From Microbacterium telephonicum (GTDB lineage: Bacteria > Actinomycetota > Actinomycetes > Actinomycetales > Microbacteriaceae), in NCBI RefSeq assembly GCF_003651225.1, contig NZ_RCDB01000001.1, forward strand, positions 620,001 to 684,000: 64,000 nt of DNA, written 5' to 3'. Every line of letters begins with the position of its first letter. The stretch's first letter is position 1. Under the pieces are notes generated by a model. That model was not told the origin of the DNA and made no database searches. It saw only the letters and a program-made list of their open reading frames with translations. Made by a program: the position numbers and the translations under genes. Below are positions 26,516 to 35,321 of the stretch, piece by piece.

Positions 26516-26646
26516 GCAGGGCGCGCCGGATGCCGTCATACGGCGACACGGACGTACACACGACGCAACCGCCCGCCACCCCGCAGCGCCCGTCCCGGCA
26601 CGATCGGACACCTACCCGCTTCGACCACGTACGACAGGAGATCCGC

Positions 26647-28011
26647 ATGAGCCGTCACATCGCGTTCGGTGTCATCCTCACCGGCACCGGAGGCCCCGGT
26701 GAGCACAACCGCTGGCTCGACCCGGAGATCCCGGGCGACGCCTCGGTCGACATCGACTGGTACATCGAGCAGGCCCAGCTCGCCGAGGCGGCGGCGCTGG
26801 ATCTGGTCTTCATCGTCGACAGCCAGTTCATCACCCCCGACTCGCCGCCCCACTACCTCAACCGGCTCGAGCCGCTCACGCTGCTGTCGGCGCTGGCCGC
26901 GCGCACCAGTCGGATCGGGCTGGTCGGCACCGCGACGACGTCGTACAACTCGCCGTTCAACCTCGCGCGCCGCTTCGCGTCGCTCGATCTCATCAGCCGT
27001 GGTCGTGCGGGCTGGAACGTCGTCACGAGCGGCGACGGAGGCACCGCCGGCAACTACGGACGCGACGAGCACTACGACTACGCGACCCGCTACGCCCGCG
27101 CCGCGGAGCACATCGAGGTCTCGCAGGCGCTGTGGGACTCGTACGAGGACGACGCCTTCCCGCGCGACCGCGCGTCGGGGCGCTTCCTCGACCCGGAGAA
27201 GCTGCACGCGACCGGCCACCGCGGCGAGCACTTCGCCGTCGCCGGCCCGCTCAACATCGAGCGCTCGCGGCAGGGACAGCCGGTCATCTTCCAGGCGGGC
27301 GACTCCGAACCGGGCCGCGACCTCGGCGCCCGCTACGCCGACGGGATCTTCACGCACGCAGCGAGCGTCGAGGCGAACCGCGCGTTCGCCGCCGACATCC
27401 GCCGGCGCGCCGCCGAGGCGGGCCGCGACCCCGAGGGCCTCCGCATCCTGCCCGGCGCGAAGATCGTCGTCGCCGACACGGATGCCGAGGCCCGCGATCT
27501 CGAGCTCGCCCAGCACCGGCTCTCGAACACCTTCGAGCAGGCACTCGCCGAGCTCGGGCGGCCGTTCGGGTGGCACGACTTCCGCCAGTACGACCTCGAC
27601 GCGCCGTTCCCGGCGGAGGCCCTCGTGCACGCCGAGCGCAGCTTCAAGACGCAGGCGACCCAGATCACCGAGAACGCGGTGCGGCAGGGCCTGACGCTGC
27701 GGGAGGTCGTCGAGCGCGCGGCGGCACCGCATCGCTCCCCGTTCGTCGGCTCGGCGCAGACCGTGGCCGACACGCTCGAGGAGTGGTTCCGCGCCGGCGC
27801 CGCCGACGGGTTCAACATCTACGTGTCGACGCCCTCCCAACTGCGCCGGTTCATCGACGAGGTGCTGCCGATCCTGCGCGCGCGGGGCCTGGCGCGCACC
27901 GCCTACGAGGGCACGACACTGCGCGAGCACCTCGCCCTCCCCGCCCCCGAGAACCGGCACACCCGTGCGCGCCGCGAGGCTCAGGTCGGCGCCCTCGCCG
28001 GCGCGGTCTGA
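26647..28011 (+). CDS. LLM-class FMN-dependent monooxygenase (NtaA/SnaA/DszA type)
   Basis: Protein of 454 residues. The family blocks are AEAAALDLVFIVDSQF, LSALAARTSRIGLVGTATTS, NLARRFASLDLISRGRAGWN and VTSGDGGTAGNYG. This is the larger bacterial luciferase subfamily that includes nitrilotriacetate, pristinamycin and dibenzothiophene-sulfone monooxygenases, which depend on an external FMNH2 supply. AGGAG precedes ATG. It is followed 18 bp later by an Opp/Dpp-type importer, so the imported compound is its likely substrate. The 131-bp gap before it (26516-26646) shows no conserved riboswitch or gene that I can recognise. Confidence 0.93.
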   Translation: MSRHIAFGVILTGTGGPGEHNRWLDPEIPGDASVDIDWYIEQAQLAEAAALDLVFIVDSQFITPDSPPHYLNRLEPLTLLSALAARTSRIGLVGTATTSYNSPFNLARRFASLDLISRGRAGWNVVTSGDGGTAGNYGRDEHYDYATRYARAAEHIEVSQALWDSYEDDAFPRDRASGRFLDPEKLHATGHRGEHFAVAGPLNIERSRQGQPVIFQAGDSEPGRDLGARYADGIFTHAASVEANRAFAADIRRRAAEAGRDPEGLRILPGAKIVVADTDAEARDLELAQHRLSNTFEQALAELGRPFGWHDFRQYDLDAPFPAEALVHAERSFKTQATQITENAVRQGLTLREVVERAAAPHRSPFVGSAQTVADTLEEWFRAGAADGFNIYVSTPSQLRRFIDEVLPILRARGLARTAYEGTTLREHLALPAPENRHTRARREAQVGALAGAV

Positions 28012-28029
28012 GCCGCGCGAGGAGCATCC

Positions 28030-29058
28030 ATGACCGCCCCCGCATCCACCGCCCCCGCATCCGCCGTCCCCCTCGGCTCAGGTCGGGCGCCGCGTCGGGC
28101 GCCGCGCTGGATCCTGGGCGTCGCGCGCCCCGTCGCGGTGTTCGTCCCGGTCTTCCTGCTCGCGACCTTCGTGACCTACCTGCTGCGCGACATCAGCGGC
28201 CTGAGCCCCGCCCACATCCAGCTCGGAGAGAACGCGACGCCGGAGCTCGTCGCGCAGGTCGAGCACGACTGGGGCGTGGACCGGCCGTTCTGGCAGCAGT
28301 ACCTCGACTGGATGACAGGGCTTCTGCACGGCGACCTCGGCAAGAGCTGGTGGAACGGCACCGACATCGCGACGATCCTGTTCGACAAGGCGCTCGTGAG
28401 CCTCTCGGTCGCCGGGTTCGCGCTGCTCATCGGCGTCGTGGTCGGCAGCCTGCTCGGGATCGTGGCCGCCCTCACGGCGACGAGCCCGCTCGATCGGATC
28501 ATCACCGGGTTCACGACCGCGATGTCGGTCATGCCGCCCTTCGTCGTCGGCGTCGCCCTCGTCGCCGTCTTCGCGGTCGGCCTCGGATGGTTCCCCTCGG
28601 CCGGCTACTCCGCTCCCGCCGAGGGCGGCGTGGCCCTGTGGCTCTGGTACATCACGCTGCCCGCCGTCGCACTGAGCTTCGACACGATCGCCGACGTCGC
28701 CCGGCAGCTGCGCACCGGCCTCACCGCCGCCTCCCGCGAGAACTACGTCGTCGGCGCCCGGGTGCGCGGGTTCAGCCCGCAGCGGGTGTTCACCCACCAC
28801 GTGCTGCGAAATGGCATCGGCCCCGCCGTGACCGTGCTCGGGATGAAGTTCCCCGCGCTGCTGGGCGGCGCCGTCGTGACCGAGGCGATCTTCGGGCTCT
28901 CCGGCTACGGTCAGTTCGCCGCCGACTCCGCGCTGCGCGGCGACGTGCCCGCCGTCCAGGGTGCCCTCGTCGTCTCGATCGTGCTCGTGGTCGTCTTCAA
29001 CCTGCTCGTCAACATCGTGCTGGGGCGGCTCTCGCCCGCGGCGCAGAGAGGCGTGTGA
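28030..29058 (+). CDS. Opp/Dpp-type ABC transporter permease, subunit 1 (DppB-like)
   Basis: Protein of 342 residues. A basic Ala/Pro-rich N-terminus is followed by the first membrane helix (VAVFVPVFLLATFVTYLL), a periplasmic loop, and five more helices. The coupling motif ARQLRTGLTAASRENYVVGARVRGF with the following FTHHVLRNG is characteristic of DppB/OppB. The stop overlaps the start of the second permease (TGATG). Part of a complete importer made with 29058, 29999, 30825 and the binding protein at 31767. Confidence 0.94.
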   Translation: MTAPASTAPASAVPLGSGRAPRRAPRWILGVARPVAVFVPVFLLATFVTYLLRDISGLSPAHIQLGENATPELVAQVEHDWGVDRPFWQQYLDWMTGLLHGDLGKSWWNGTDIATILFDKALVSLSVAGFALLIGVVVGSLLGIVAALTATSPLDRIITGFTTAMSVMPPFVVGVALVAVFAVGLGWFPSAGYSAPAEGGVALWLWYITLPAVALSFDTIADVARQLRTGLTAASRENYVVGARVRGFSPQRVFTHHVLRNGIGPAVTVLGMKFPALLGGAVVTEAIFGLSGYGQFAADSALRGDVPAVQGALVVSIVLVVVFNLLVNIVLGRLSPAAQRGV

Positions 29059-30002
29059 TGCGCGACATCCTGCGACTGCGCACGGGCCGGGTGGCCGTCG
29101 TGCTGCTGCTGTCCATCGTGCTGCTGGCCGTCCTGGGGCCCGTGCTCGCGCCGTACGATCCGCTGCAGGGCAGCGACGACATCCTCGCCGGCCCGTCGGC
29201 GGCGCACTGGCTCGGCACCGACAACCTCGGCCGGGACGTGCTCAGCCGGCTGCTGCACGGCGCCCCCCTGAGCGTGTTCGGCACCGCGCTGCTCGGCGCG
29301 ATCGCCCTCGTGGTCGGCGCCGTCCCCGGCATCCTGTCGGTGTTCCTCGGCCGCTCGTTCGAGTGGGTGTCGCTGCGGGTGGTCGACACCCTCATCTCCC
29401 TGCCGTTCCTCGTGTTCGCCGTCGCGATCACGGCGCTGCTCGGCAACGGGCTGCTGCAGGCCCTCGTCGCCGTCGGCGTGCTGATCTCGCCCCTCTTCTT
29501 CCGGGTGGCGCGCGCCGCGACCCTGCAGGTCGCCGGATCGCAGTACGTCGAGGCGGCGCTGCTGTCGGGGGCGACCGTGCCGTTCGTCGTGCGCCGCCAC
29601 GTCACCGGCAAGGTGCTCCCCGTCATCGGCGTCGCCCTCGCGAACACCCTCGGCGCCGGGCTCGTCGTCGTGGCGAGCCTCAGCTTCCTCGGCATCGGGG
29701 TGCAGCCGCCGACGCCCACCTGGGGCGGCGACCTCGCCGCCGACCTGCGGTACCTGCCGCTCAAGCCGTTCGCCCCGGTCTTCCCGGCCGCGCTCATCAT
29801 GATCACCGTGCTGGGGCTCAACCTGCTCGCCGACGCCCTGCGCGACGTCACGGGCGAGGCCGGACGCGCGCTGCTGGCCCGCACCGGCGCACGGCGCCGC
29901 TCCGGCACCGATCGCCCCGGCTCCGGCGGCCCCGCATCCGACCGACCCGCAACCGACCGTCCCGCGCCCGCGCGCACCGCACCCGAGGGGGTATCCGCAT
30001 GA
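29058..30002 (+). CDS. Opp/Dpp-type ABC transporter permease, subunit 2 (DppC-like)
   Basis: Protein of 314 residues. The DppC N-terminus with LAPYDPLQGSDDILAGPSAA and HWLGTDNLGRDVLSRLLHG is followed by the permease domain with coupling motif QVAGSQYVEAALLSGATVPF. The last 40 residues are an unusual Ser/Asp/Arg/Pro tail with DRPGSGGPASDRPATDRPAP, probably cytoplasmic and disordered. Starts at the ATG of TGATG; an in-frame GTG three bases earlier is less likely. Stop overlaps the ATPase start. Confidence 0.93.
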   Translation: MRDILRLRTGRVAVVLLLSIVLLAVLGPVLAPYDPLQGSDDILAGPSAAHWLGTDNLGRDVLSRLLHGAPLSVFGTALLGAIALVVGAVPGILSVFLGRSFEWVSLRVVDTLISLPFLVFAVAITALLGNGLLQALVAVGVLISPLFFRVARAATLQVAGSQYVEAALLSGATVPFVVRRHVTGKVLPVIGVALANTLGAGLVVVASLSFLGIGVQPPTPTWGGDLAADLRYLPLKPFAPVFPAALIMITVLGLNLLADALRDVTGEAGRALLARTGARRRSGTDRPGSGGPASDRPATDRPAPARTAPEGVSA

Positions 30003-30835
30003 CCGCACGTTCCGACGACGCGATCGTCACCGTCGACGCGCTCACCATCGCCGCCCGCGCCGACGGCGCCGTGCTCGTCGACGACGTCAGCCTCGCGCTG
30101 CGCCGCGGCGGCGTGACCGGCATCGTCGGCGAATCCGGCAGCGGCAAGACCCTCACCTGCCGCTCCCTGCTCGGCGTGCTGCCGGATGCCGTCGAGATCC
30201 GCTCCGGCCGCATCGTCGTCGACGGACGCGAGGTCACCGGGCTCGGCGAACGGCAGTGGTCCGGCATCCGGGGCACCGTCGTGTCGGCCGTGTTCCAGGA
30301 CCCCGGCTCGTACCTCAACCCGTCGGTGACGATCGGACGCCAGCTCGTCGAGGTGCTCCGCGTCAAGCGGCGGTACCGTCGCCGCGCCGCCCACCGTGAG
30401 GCGGCCCTGCTGCTGGGCCTCGTGCGGCTGCGCGACCCTGAGGCCGTGCTGCGCGCCTACCCCCACGAACTGTCGGGCGGGATGCTGCAACGCGTGCTGC
30501 TCGCGATCGCCGTCGCCCTCGAGCCCCGCGTGCTGATCGCCGACGAGGCGACGACGGCGCTGGACGTGACGGTGCAGGCCGAGATCCTCGACCTGCTGAT
30601 CGATCTGCAGGAGCGCATCGGACTGACGCTGCTCGTCGTGTCGCACGACCTCGCGGTGATCGCGCAGATCTGCGACGAGGTCGTCGTGCTCAAGGACGGC
30701 CGCGTCGTCGAGGCCGGGCCGACGCGGCAGGTGATCCACCATCCGCGCCACCCCTACACGCGACTGCTCGTCGCCGAGCACGAGCGCTACGGCCTGGACC
30801 GGTTCACGGCCGAGGAGCGCGCGCATGTCGCCTGA
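29999..30835 (+). CDS. ABC transporter ATPase (DppD-like)
   Basis: Protein of 278 residues. Walker A is GESGSGKT, the signature LSGGMLQR, Walker B VLIADEATTALD, and the switch His is in VVSHDL. The C-terminal segment HHPRHPYTRLLVAEHERYG is the oligopeptide-transporter-type extension, though the Fe-S-like Cys cluster of some Dpp ATPases is lacking. It overlaps the previous permease by 4 bp and the next ATPase by 11 bp, so the two ATPases form the heterodimer that drives the importer. Confidence 0.95.
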   Translation: MTARSDDAIVTVDALTIAARADGAVLVDDVSLALRRGGVTGIVGESGSGKTLTCRSLLGVLPDAVEIRSGRIVVDGREVTGLGERQWSGIRGTVVSAVFQDPGSYLNPSVTIGRQLVEVLRVKRRYRRRAAHREAALLLGLVRLRDPEAVLRAYPHELSGGMLQRVLLAIAVALEPRVLIADEATTALDVTVQAEILDLLIDLQERIGLTLLVVSHDLAVIAQICDEVVVLKDGRVVEAGPTRQVIHHPRHPYTRLLVAEHERYGLDRFTAEERAHVA

Positions 30836-31682
30836 GCCGGTGCTGCCGGAGCCGGTGCTGCAGGTCTCGGGGCTGGAGGTCGTGCTCGGCCGCGGCGCCC
30901 GCCGTCGCCGTGTGCTCGACGACGTCGCGCTGCACGTGTCGGCGGGGGAGATCGTCGGACTCGTCGGCGAGACCGGGTCGGGTAAGTCGACCCTCGCGCG
31001 CGCGGTGCTCGGCCTCGTGCCCGTCGCCCGCGGCGTCGTCCGCGTCGCCGGACGCGAGACGCAGGCGCTGCGCGGCGCCGCCCGGCGCGCGCATCGGCGC
31101 GAGGGTCACGTGCAGTACGTCTTCCAGGATCCGCTGCGCAGCTTCGACCCCGATCGCACCGTCGGAGACTCCGTCGGTGAGCCGCTCGCCGTGCGCGGCG
31201 GCGGGCTCGCCCGCCGGGAGATCGCGGATGCCGTCGCGCGCCGCTTCGCCGACGTGCAGCTCGACCCGGCCCTCGCCTCGCGGCTGCCGGGCGAGCTCTC
31301 CGGCGGCCAGCGGCAGCGCGCCGCCGTCGCCCGGGCGTTGATCACCGACCCGCGGGTCGTCATCCTCGACGAGCCGGTGAGCGCCCTCGACGCCGCCAAC
31401 CGGGTGCGCGTGCTCGAGCTGCTGACCGTGCTGCGCGGCGCCGGCGTCGCGCTGCTCTACATCTCCCACGACCTCGGCTCCGTCGCCGGCATCACCGACC
31501 GCACCGCCGTGCTCTACGACGGGCGCATCGTCGAGACCGCCCCGAGCCACCGCCTGATCCGCGAGCCACAGCATCCGTACAGCCGCCTGCTCGTCGGCTC
31601 CGCACCGACCCTCACCGGCGCCGGCCTCGACCGCGCCGAGCGGGCGCGGCTGCGCGCCGAACTCGCCGACACCGCGCGCTGA
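30825..31682 (+). CDS. ABC transporter ATPase (DppF-like)
   Basis: Protein of 285 residues. Walker A is GETGSGKST, signature LSGGQRQR, Walker B VVILDEPVSALDA, switch His in YISHDLG. The block QYVFQDPLRSFDPDRTV is typical of the second ATPase of Opp/Dpp systems. Last gene of the plus-strand operon; a strong bidirectional hairpin follows at 31716. Confidence 0.95.
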   Translation: MSPEPVLPEPVLQVSGLEVVLGRGARRRRVLDDVALHVSAGEIVGLVGETGSGKSTLARAVLGLVPVARGVVRVAGRETQALRGAARRAHRREGHVQYVFQDPLRSFDPDRTVGDSVGEPLAVRGGGLARREIADAVARRFADVQLDPALASRLPGELSGGQRQRAAVARALITDPRVVILDEPVSALDAANRVRVLELLTVLRGAGVALLYISHDLGSVAGITDRTAVLYDGRIVETAPSHRLIREPQHPYSRLLVGSAPTLTGAGLDRAERARLRAELADTAR

Positions 31683-31715
31683 GGCACCGCGCCGGCGGTG
31701 GCGCCGCAACGACAC

Positions 31716-31754
31716 GATGAAGGGGCGGGACCGAAGCGGTCCCGCCCCTTCATC
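31716..31754. terminator. Bidirectional terminator, 18-bp perfect stem
   Basis: GATGAAGGGGCGGGACCG (31716-31733) pairs perfectly with its complement (31737-31754) around a 3-base loop. It lies between the converging ATPase and binding-protein genes and serves both: an A/T-flanked stem but no long U-tract. Confidence 0.9.
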
Positions 31755-31766
31755 GCTGCCCCGGGA

Positions 31767-33305
31767 CTACGGCGTGATCGTGACGCCCTTCCAGCCGAGG
31801 CGCCCCTCGATGCTCTCCGTGCTGTCGGAGATCGACGGATCCTTCGCCCAGATCGTCGAGGCCGTCGTCAAGGCGACCGTGGAGCCGTTGCGGTAGCCGG
31901 CGGCGGCCGCCTCCGACAGGCGTGCCGGGTAGTCCGGCGAGTCGGTCGGCGTCGCGCGCACCGACTGCAGCGCGGCCGCGAACTCGGGGGAGGTGTACGG
32001 CGAGCTGAGGTTCAGCACCCCGCCCTCGGCGAAGTGCTCCGTGAGGGCCTGCACGTAGGAGTCGCGGCCGACATAGCCGTAGAGGGCGAGCGCGTAGTCC
32101 TTGCCGAAGTAGCCCTTGGCCCAGTTCGGATCGACCGAGATGTCGACGGTGATGCCGACGGCGGCCAGCTGCGACTGCACGATCTCGGCCGCGGCGTCGC
32201 CGCTGGAGAACGGGTACAGCGTGAGCGAGAGGTCGCCGTCGCCGTAGCCCGCCTCCGCGAGCAGCTCGCGCGCCCGCTCCGGGTCGTACGGGTCGTCGGA
32301 TTCGAGGGACTCGTCCCAGCCGAGGTGACCGTCCGGGAAGACCTGGTGCACGGGCTCGGCGTAGCCGAGGTAGGCCTTCTTGACGATCTCGTCGCGGTCG
32401 ACGGCCAGACGCACCGCCTCCACCACCCGCGGGTCGTCGAACGGCGCCTTGTTGAGGTTGAGGCTCAAGAAGCTGATGACCCAGTTCGTCTTCGGGTCGT
32501 TGATGACGTCGAACCCGGCCGTCTCGGCCTGCTGCACGAGGGCGGGCGAGATCGTCGCGAAATTGTAGACGCCGGTCTGCAGCGACGACACGAGCGTCGA
32601 CGCGTCGTTGCCGCCGTGGATCTCGATGCGGTCGATGTGGATCTGCTCGGCATCCCAGTAATCGGGGTTCTTCTCGAGGATGATCTCGTCCTCCGGCACG
32701 AGCTTGACGACCTTGAACGGTCCCGCACCCACCGGCAGGCTCGTGTTGAGCGCCTGCGGGTCCTTCTCTGCGGCGACCTTGCTCGTGATCAGGCCGGCGC
32801 GGTTGCTGAGCAGGTACGGCAGCTGGTAGTCGACCTCCTTCAGCGTCACGACGAAGGTGAGCGGATCGACCACCTCGACGGCGTCGATGTTGCTGTACGA
32901 GCCCGCCAGCGCCGAGTTCGTCTGCGTCTTGGCGCGCTCGATGAAGTACTTCACCGCCTCGGCGTCGACGGGCGACCCGTCGTGGAAGGTGAGGCCCTCG
33001 CGCAGGGTGAAGGTCACCGCATCGCCGGTGTCGTTGTACTCCCACGACTCGGCGAGCGCCGGATGCAGCTGCCCGTCCTCGCCGCGCGTGATGAGCGACT
33101 CGTAGATCGGCGTCATCGTGAGGGTGGCTCCGGTGGCGCCCGTGACGATCGGGTCCCAATTGGGGTTGAGGGCCGTCACCCCCCACTTCACGACGGCGGG
33201 TGCGCTGCCGTCGCCGCTTCCGGCGGCGGCGGGCGCGCCGCAGGCGGTCAGCGCGAGGGCTGCCGCGGCGAGGGCCGCGAGGGCGGCGAGTCTGGGCTTG
33301 TTCAT
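31767..33305 (-). CDS. Family 5 solute-binding lipoprotein of Opp/Dpp-type importer
   Basis: Protein of 512 residues. Signal peptide with lipobox LTAC (MNKPRLAALAALAAAALALTAC). The SBP-5 fold is shown by PIYESLITRGEDGQLHPALA, LREGLTFHDGSPVDAEAVK and FAAALQSVRATPTDSPDYP. It is encoded opposite to the importer operon, sharing its terminator, so it has its own promoter in the gap 33306-33494 and may be expressed at a different level. AGGAGT lies 12 bases before the ATG, which is long; an in-frame GTG closer to it (33317) overlaps the AGGAGT and is less likely. SBP-5 proteins bind peptides, metals or small organic compounds; here an organosulfur compound is a reasonable guess only. Confidence 0.93.
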   Translation of the reverse strand: MNKPRLAALAALAAAALALTACGAPAAAGSGDGSAPAVVKWGVTALNPNWDPIVTGATGATLTMTPIYESLITRGEDGQLHPALAESWEYNDTGDAVTFTLREGLTFHDGSPVDAEAVKYFIERAKTQTNSALAGSYSNIDAVEVVDPLTFVVTLKEVDYQLPYLLSNRAGLITSKVAAEKDPQALNTSLPVGAGPFKVVKLVPEDEIILEKNPDYWDAEQIHIDRIEIHGGNDASTLVSSLQTGVYNFATISPALVQQAETAGFDVINDPKTNWVISFLSLNLNKAPFDDPRVVEAVRLAVDRDEIVKKAYLGYAEPVHQVFPDGHLGWDESLESDDPYDPERARELLAEAGYGDGDLSLTLYPFSSGDAAAEIVQSQLAAVGITVDISVDPNWAKGYFGKDYALALYGYVGRDSYVQALTEHFAEGGVLNLSSPYTSPEFAAALQSVRATPTDSPDYPARLSEAAAAGYRNGSTVALTTASTIWAKDPSISDSTESIEGRLGWKGVTITP

Positions 33306-33494
33306 GGCAGAGATCACTCCTGGTGTGCGGAACGGGTGGGCCAGTCCAGCACGGGCCGCCACCCCGCCACGGGGGAGTGTGACGTCCCGCGTCGCCCCGT
33401 GTCGGCGTCTTTCGGCGGCCCGGGCGCGCGCCCCGTCGACCGGCCCACACTGGCCGGGTCGCCCGCACCCGTCGGTCGTCGAAAGGAGTCCGCG

Positions 33495-34511
33495 ATGTCG
33501 TCATCCGCCCCCGCCCGCCGGGTCGGGATCTTCGTCATCCCCCCGATCGCGGCGGATGCCGGTCACCTGTATCGGCGCACGATCGAGGCCGGGCGGGCCG
33601 TCGAGTCCGCCGGGCTCGACGCGTTCTGGCTCGCCGAAGGACACTTCACCCACATCGGCGTCTCGAGCTCGCTCACCGTGCTCGCCGCCCTCGCGCAGGC
33701 GACCTCGCGCATCGACCTCGGCACGGCCGTGATCCCGATCGCCTTCGACCAGCCGCTGCGGCTGGCCGAAGTCGCCGCGACGGTCCATGCGCTCAGCGGC
33801 GGACGCCTGCAACTGGGGGTCGGCAAGGGAAACGGGCACGGCTTCTCCGCCGCCGGCTACGAGGCGTTCGGACTCACCGAGGACGACCGCGAGGGCCTGT
33901 ACACCGTCGCGCTCGCCGAGCTGCGGGCCGTTCTCACCGACGGCGGCATCGTCGACGGGCGGCGCGCCCCCGTCTTCCCCCCGCCCGGCGACCTGCCGCG
34001 GCGGCTCTGGCAGGCGACCTCGACGACGACCACGGCGGTCGCCGCCGCCCGCGCCGGGGACGGGCTGCAGCTGCACCGGGTGGCCTTCGGCGCCGACACC
34101 GGCATCGCCCAGCACGCCCTCGTCGCCGCGTACCTCAGCGAGTTCCGCGGCGGCCCCGGACAGGAGCCGCGCATCGCCGCCTCGCGCGGCGTGTTCGCCG
34201 CGTCGTCGCGCGCCGACGCCCTCGAGCGGATCGACGCGATCCTCGCCGCCGACCCCGACCTGCTGCCGCTCGCCCAGCCCGGACAGAGCGCCGAGGACTA
34301 CGTGGCGGCGTCGAACACGCACGTCGGGTCGCCCGCCGACATCGCCGCCTCGCTACACGCCGACCCCGCCGCCCGCGCCGCGACCGACGTGCTGCTGGCG
34401 CCCGTGCTGCCGGTGATCCACCCCGACTTCCGCGGGCAGCTGCGCGCGCTCGCCGGCGGGGTCGCCCCGCGGCTGCGCGCCGAGGCGCCGGCCGCGCTGG
34501 CCACCCGCTGA
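33495..34511 (+). CDS. LLM-class flavin-dependent oxidoreductase
   Basis: Protein of 338 residues of the shorter luciferase-like subfamily. Core blocks are GLDAFWLAEGHFTHIGVSSS, TSRIDLGTAVIPIAFDQPLR and LSGGRLQLGVGKGNGHGF; a FMN phosphate-binding stretch follows. AAAGGAG stands before ATG. It begins the second plus-strand sulfur operon (33495-37710) and is divergent from the binding-protein gene. Substrate unknown; context suggests oxidation of a carbon-sulfur bond. Confidence 0.9.
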   Translation: MSSSAPARRVGIFVIPPIAADAGHLYRRTIEAGRAVESAGLDAFWLAEGHFTHIGVSSSLTVLAALAQATSRIDLGTAVIPIAFDQPLRLAEVAATVHALSGGRLQLGVGKGNGHGFSAAGYEAFGLTEDDREGLYTVALAELRAVLTDGGIVDGRRAPVFPPPGDLPRRLWQATSTTTTAVAAARAGDGLQLHRVAFGADTGIAQHALVAAYLSEFRGGPGQEPRIAASRGVFAASSRADALERIDAILAADPDLLPLAQPGQSAEDYVAASNTHVGSPADIAASLHADPAARAATDVLLAPVLPVIHPDFRGQLRALAGGVAPRLRAEAPAALATR

Positions 34512-34562
34512 CGGCCGCAACATCCCGCAACAACACTGCGCGCACGCCGCGCGCCCGATGGA

Positions 34563-35321
34563 ATGGACCGCATGACCACCGCCGCCCTCGCCCCCGCCCG
34601 CTGGGAGCCGCCCTCCGCGGTGCGCGCGCGCGGCACGCTCGCCGTCATCGCCGGCGCCGGGGAAGGCGTGCGCGTCTACGAGCGCTTCGGTCGGCGCCTC
34701 GCCGTCGACGGGTACACGGTCGGCGTGTTCGAGACGTCGGATGCCGCCGGCGCCGCCGCCTGGCTCGCCGAAGCCGAGACCGCACCGCGCGTGCTCGTCG
34801 GCGCCGATGCCGGTGCCGCCGCCGCCCTCGCGCTCGCCGTCGCGGCCGCCGATGCCGCCGCCGCCACCGACGCCACCGTCGACGGGGTCGTCGTCGCGGG
34901 CCTCGCGTCCCCCGGAACCCCCGCGGCCCCGGCCGACCAGCGCACCGCCTGCCCCGTCCACCTCGGGGTGCTCGCGGAGAGCGACGCCGCCGCGACCCGC
35001 GCGGTCGACCCTTCGGCCGCCGCCGACCTGCCCGGCCCCGACGCGCTCGCGGGTCTCGCGGTGCCGGTGCTCGCGATCCACGGCGCCGCCGATGCCGTCA
35101 CCGCCCCCGCCGCGGCGCGCCGCACCCTGAGCCCGATCCCGACGCTCGAGCTCGTCGAGACCGTCGACGGACTGCACGACGCGCTCAACGACGTCAGCCA
35201 CCGCTCGGTGGCGGCGACGATCGTCCTGTGGCTGGAACGACTGCGCGGCGCCGGCGTGCAGCATCCGATCGTGCGACCCGCATCCCCGGCACAGACTCTT
35301 CAGGAAGGCGCCACGCGATGA
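34563..35321 (+). CDS. Alpha/beta-hydrolase with Asp at the nucleophile elbow
   Basis: Protein of 252 residues resembling lysophospholipase/monoglyceride-lipase hydrolases but Ala-rich. The nucleophile elbow reads LVGADAGAAAA, so D82 stands where Ser is expected (G-x-S-x-G). The acid D177 (IHGAADAV) and the base H205 (DGLHDALND, cf. HELLNE of lipases) are present. An Asp nucleophile is normal for dehalogenases and epoxide hydrolases but unusual for this subfamily; alternatively the protein is inactive. No ribosome binding site; ATG 34563 or 34572 are both possible. The stop overlaps the MetY start (ATGA), so it is coupled to sulfur metabolism. Confidence 0.75.
   Translation: MDRMTTAALAPARWEPPSAVRARGTLAVIAGAGEGVRVYERFGRRLAVDGYTVGVFETSDAAGAAAWLAEAETAPRVLVGADAGAAAALALAVAAADAAAATDATVDGVVVAGLASPGTPAAPADQRTACPVHLGVLAESDAAATRAVDPSAAADLPGPDALAGLAVPVLAIHGAADAVTAPAAARRTLSPIPTLELVETVDGLHDALNDVSHRSVAATIVLWLERLRGAGVQHPIVRPASPAQTLQEGATR

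Noticed and set aside
26516..26646. S-adenosylmethionine or cysteine riboswitch/leader before the LLM monooxygenase
   Set aside because: I searched for a Cys-rich short ORF and for a paired-stem layout and found neither; only an ordinary AGGAG ribosome binding site is evident.
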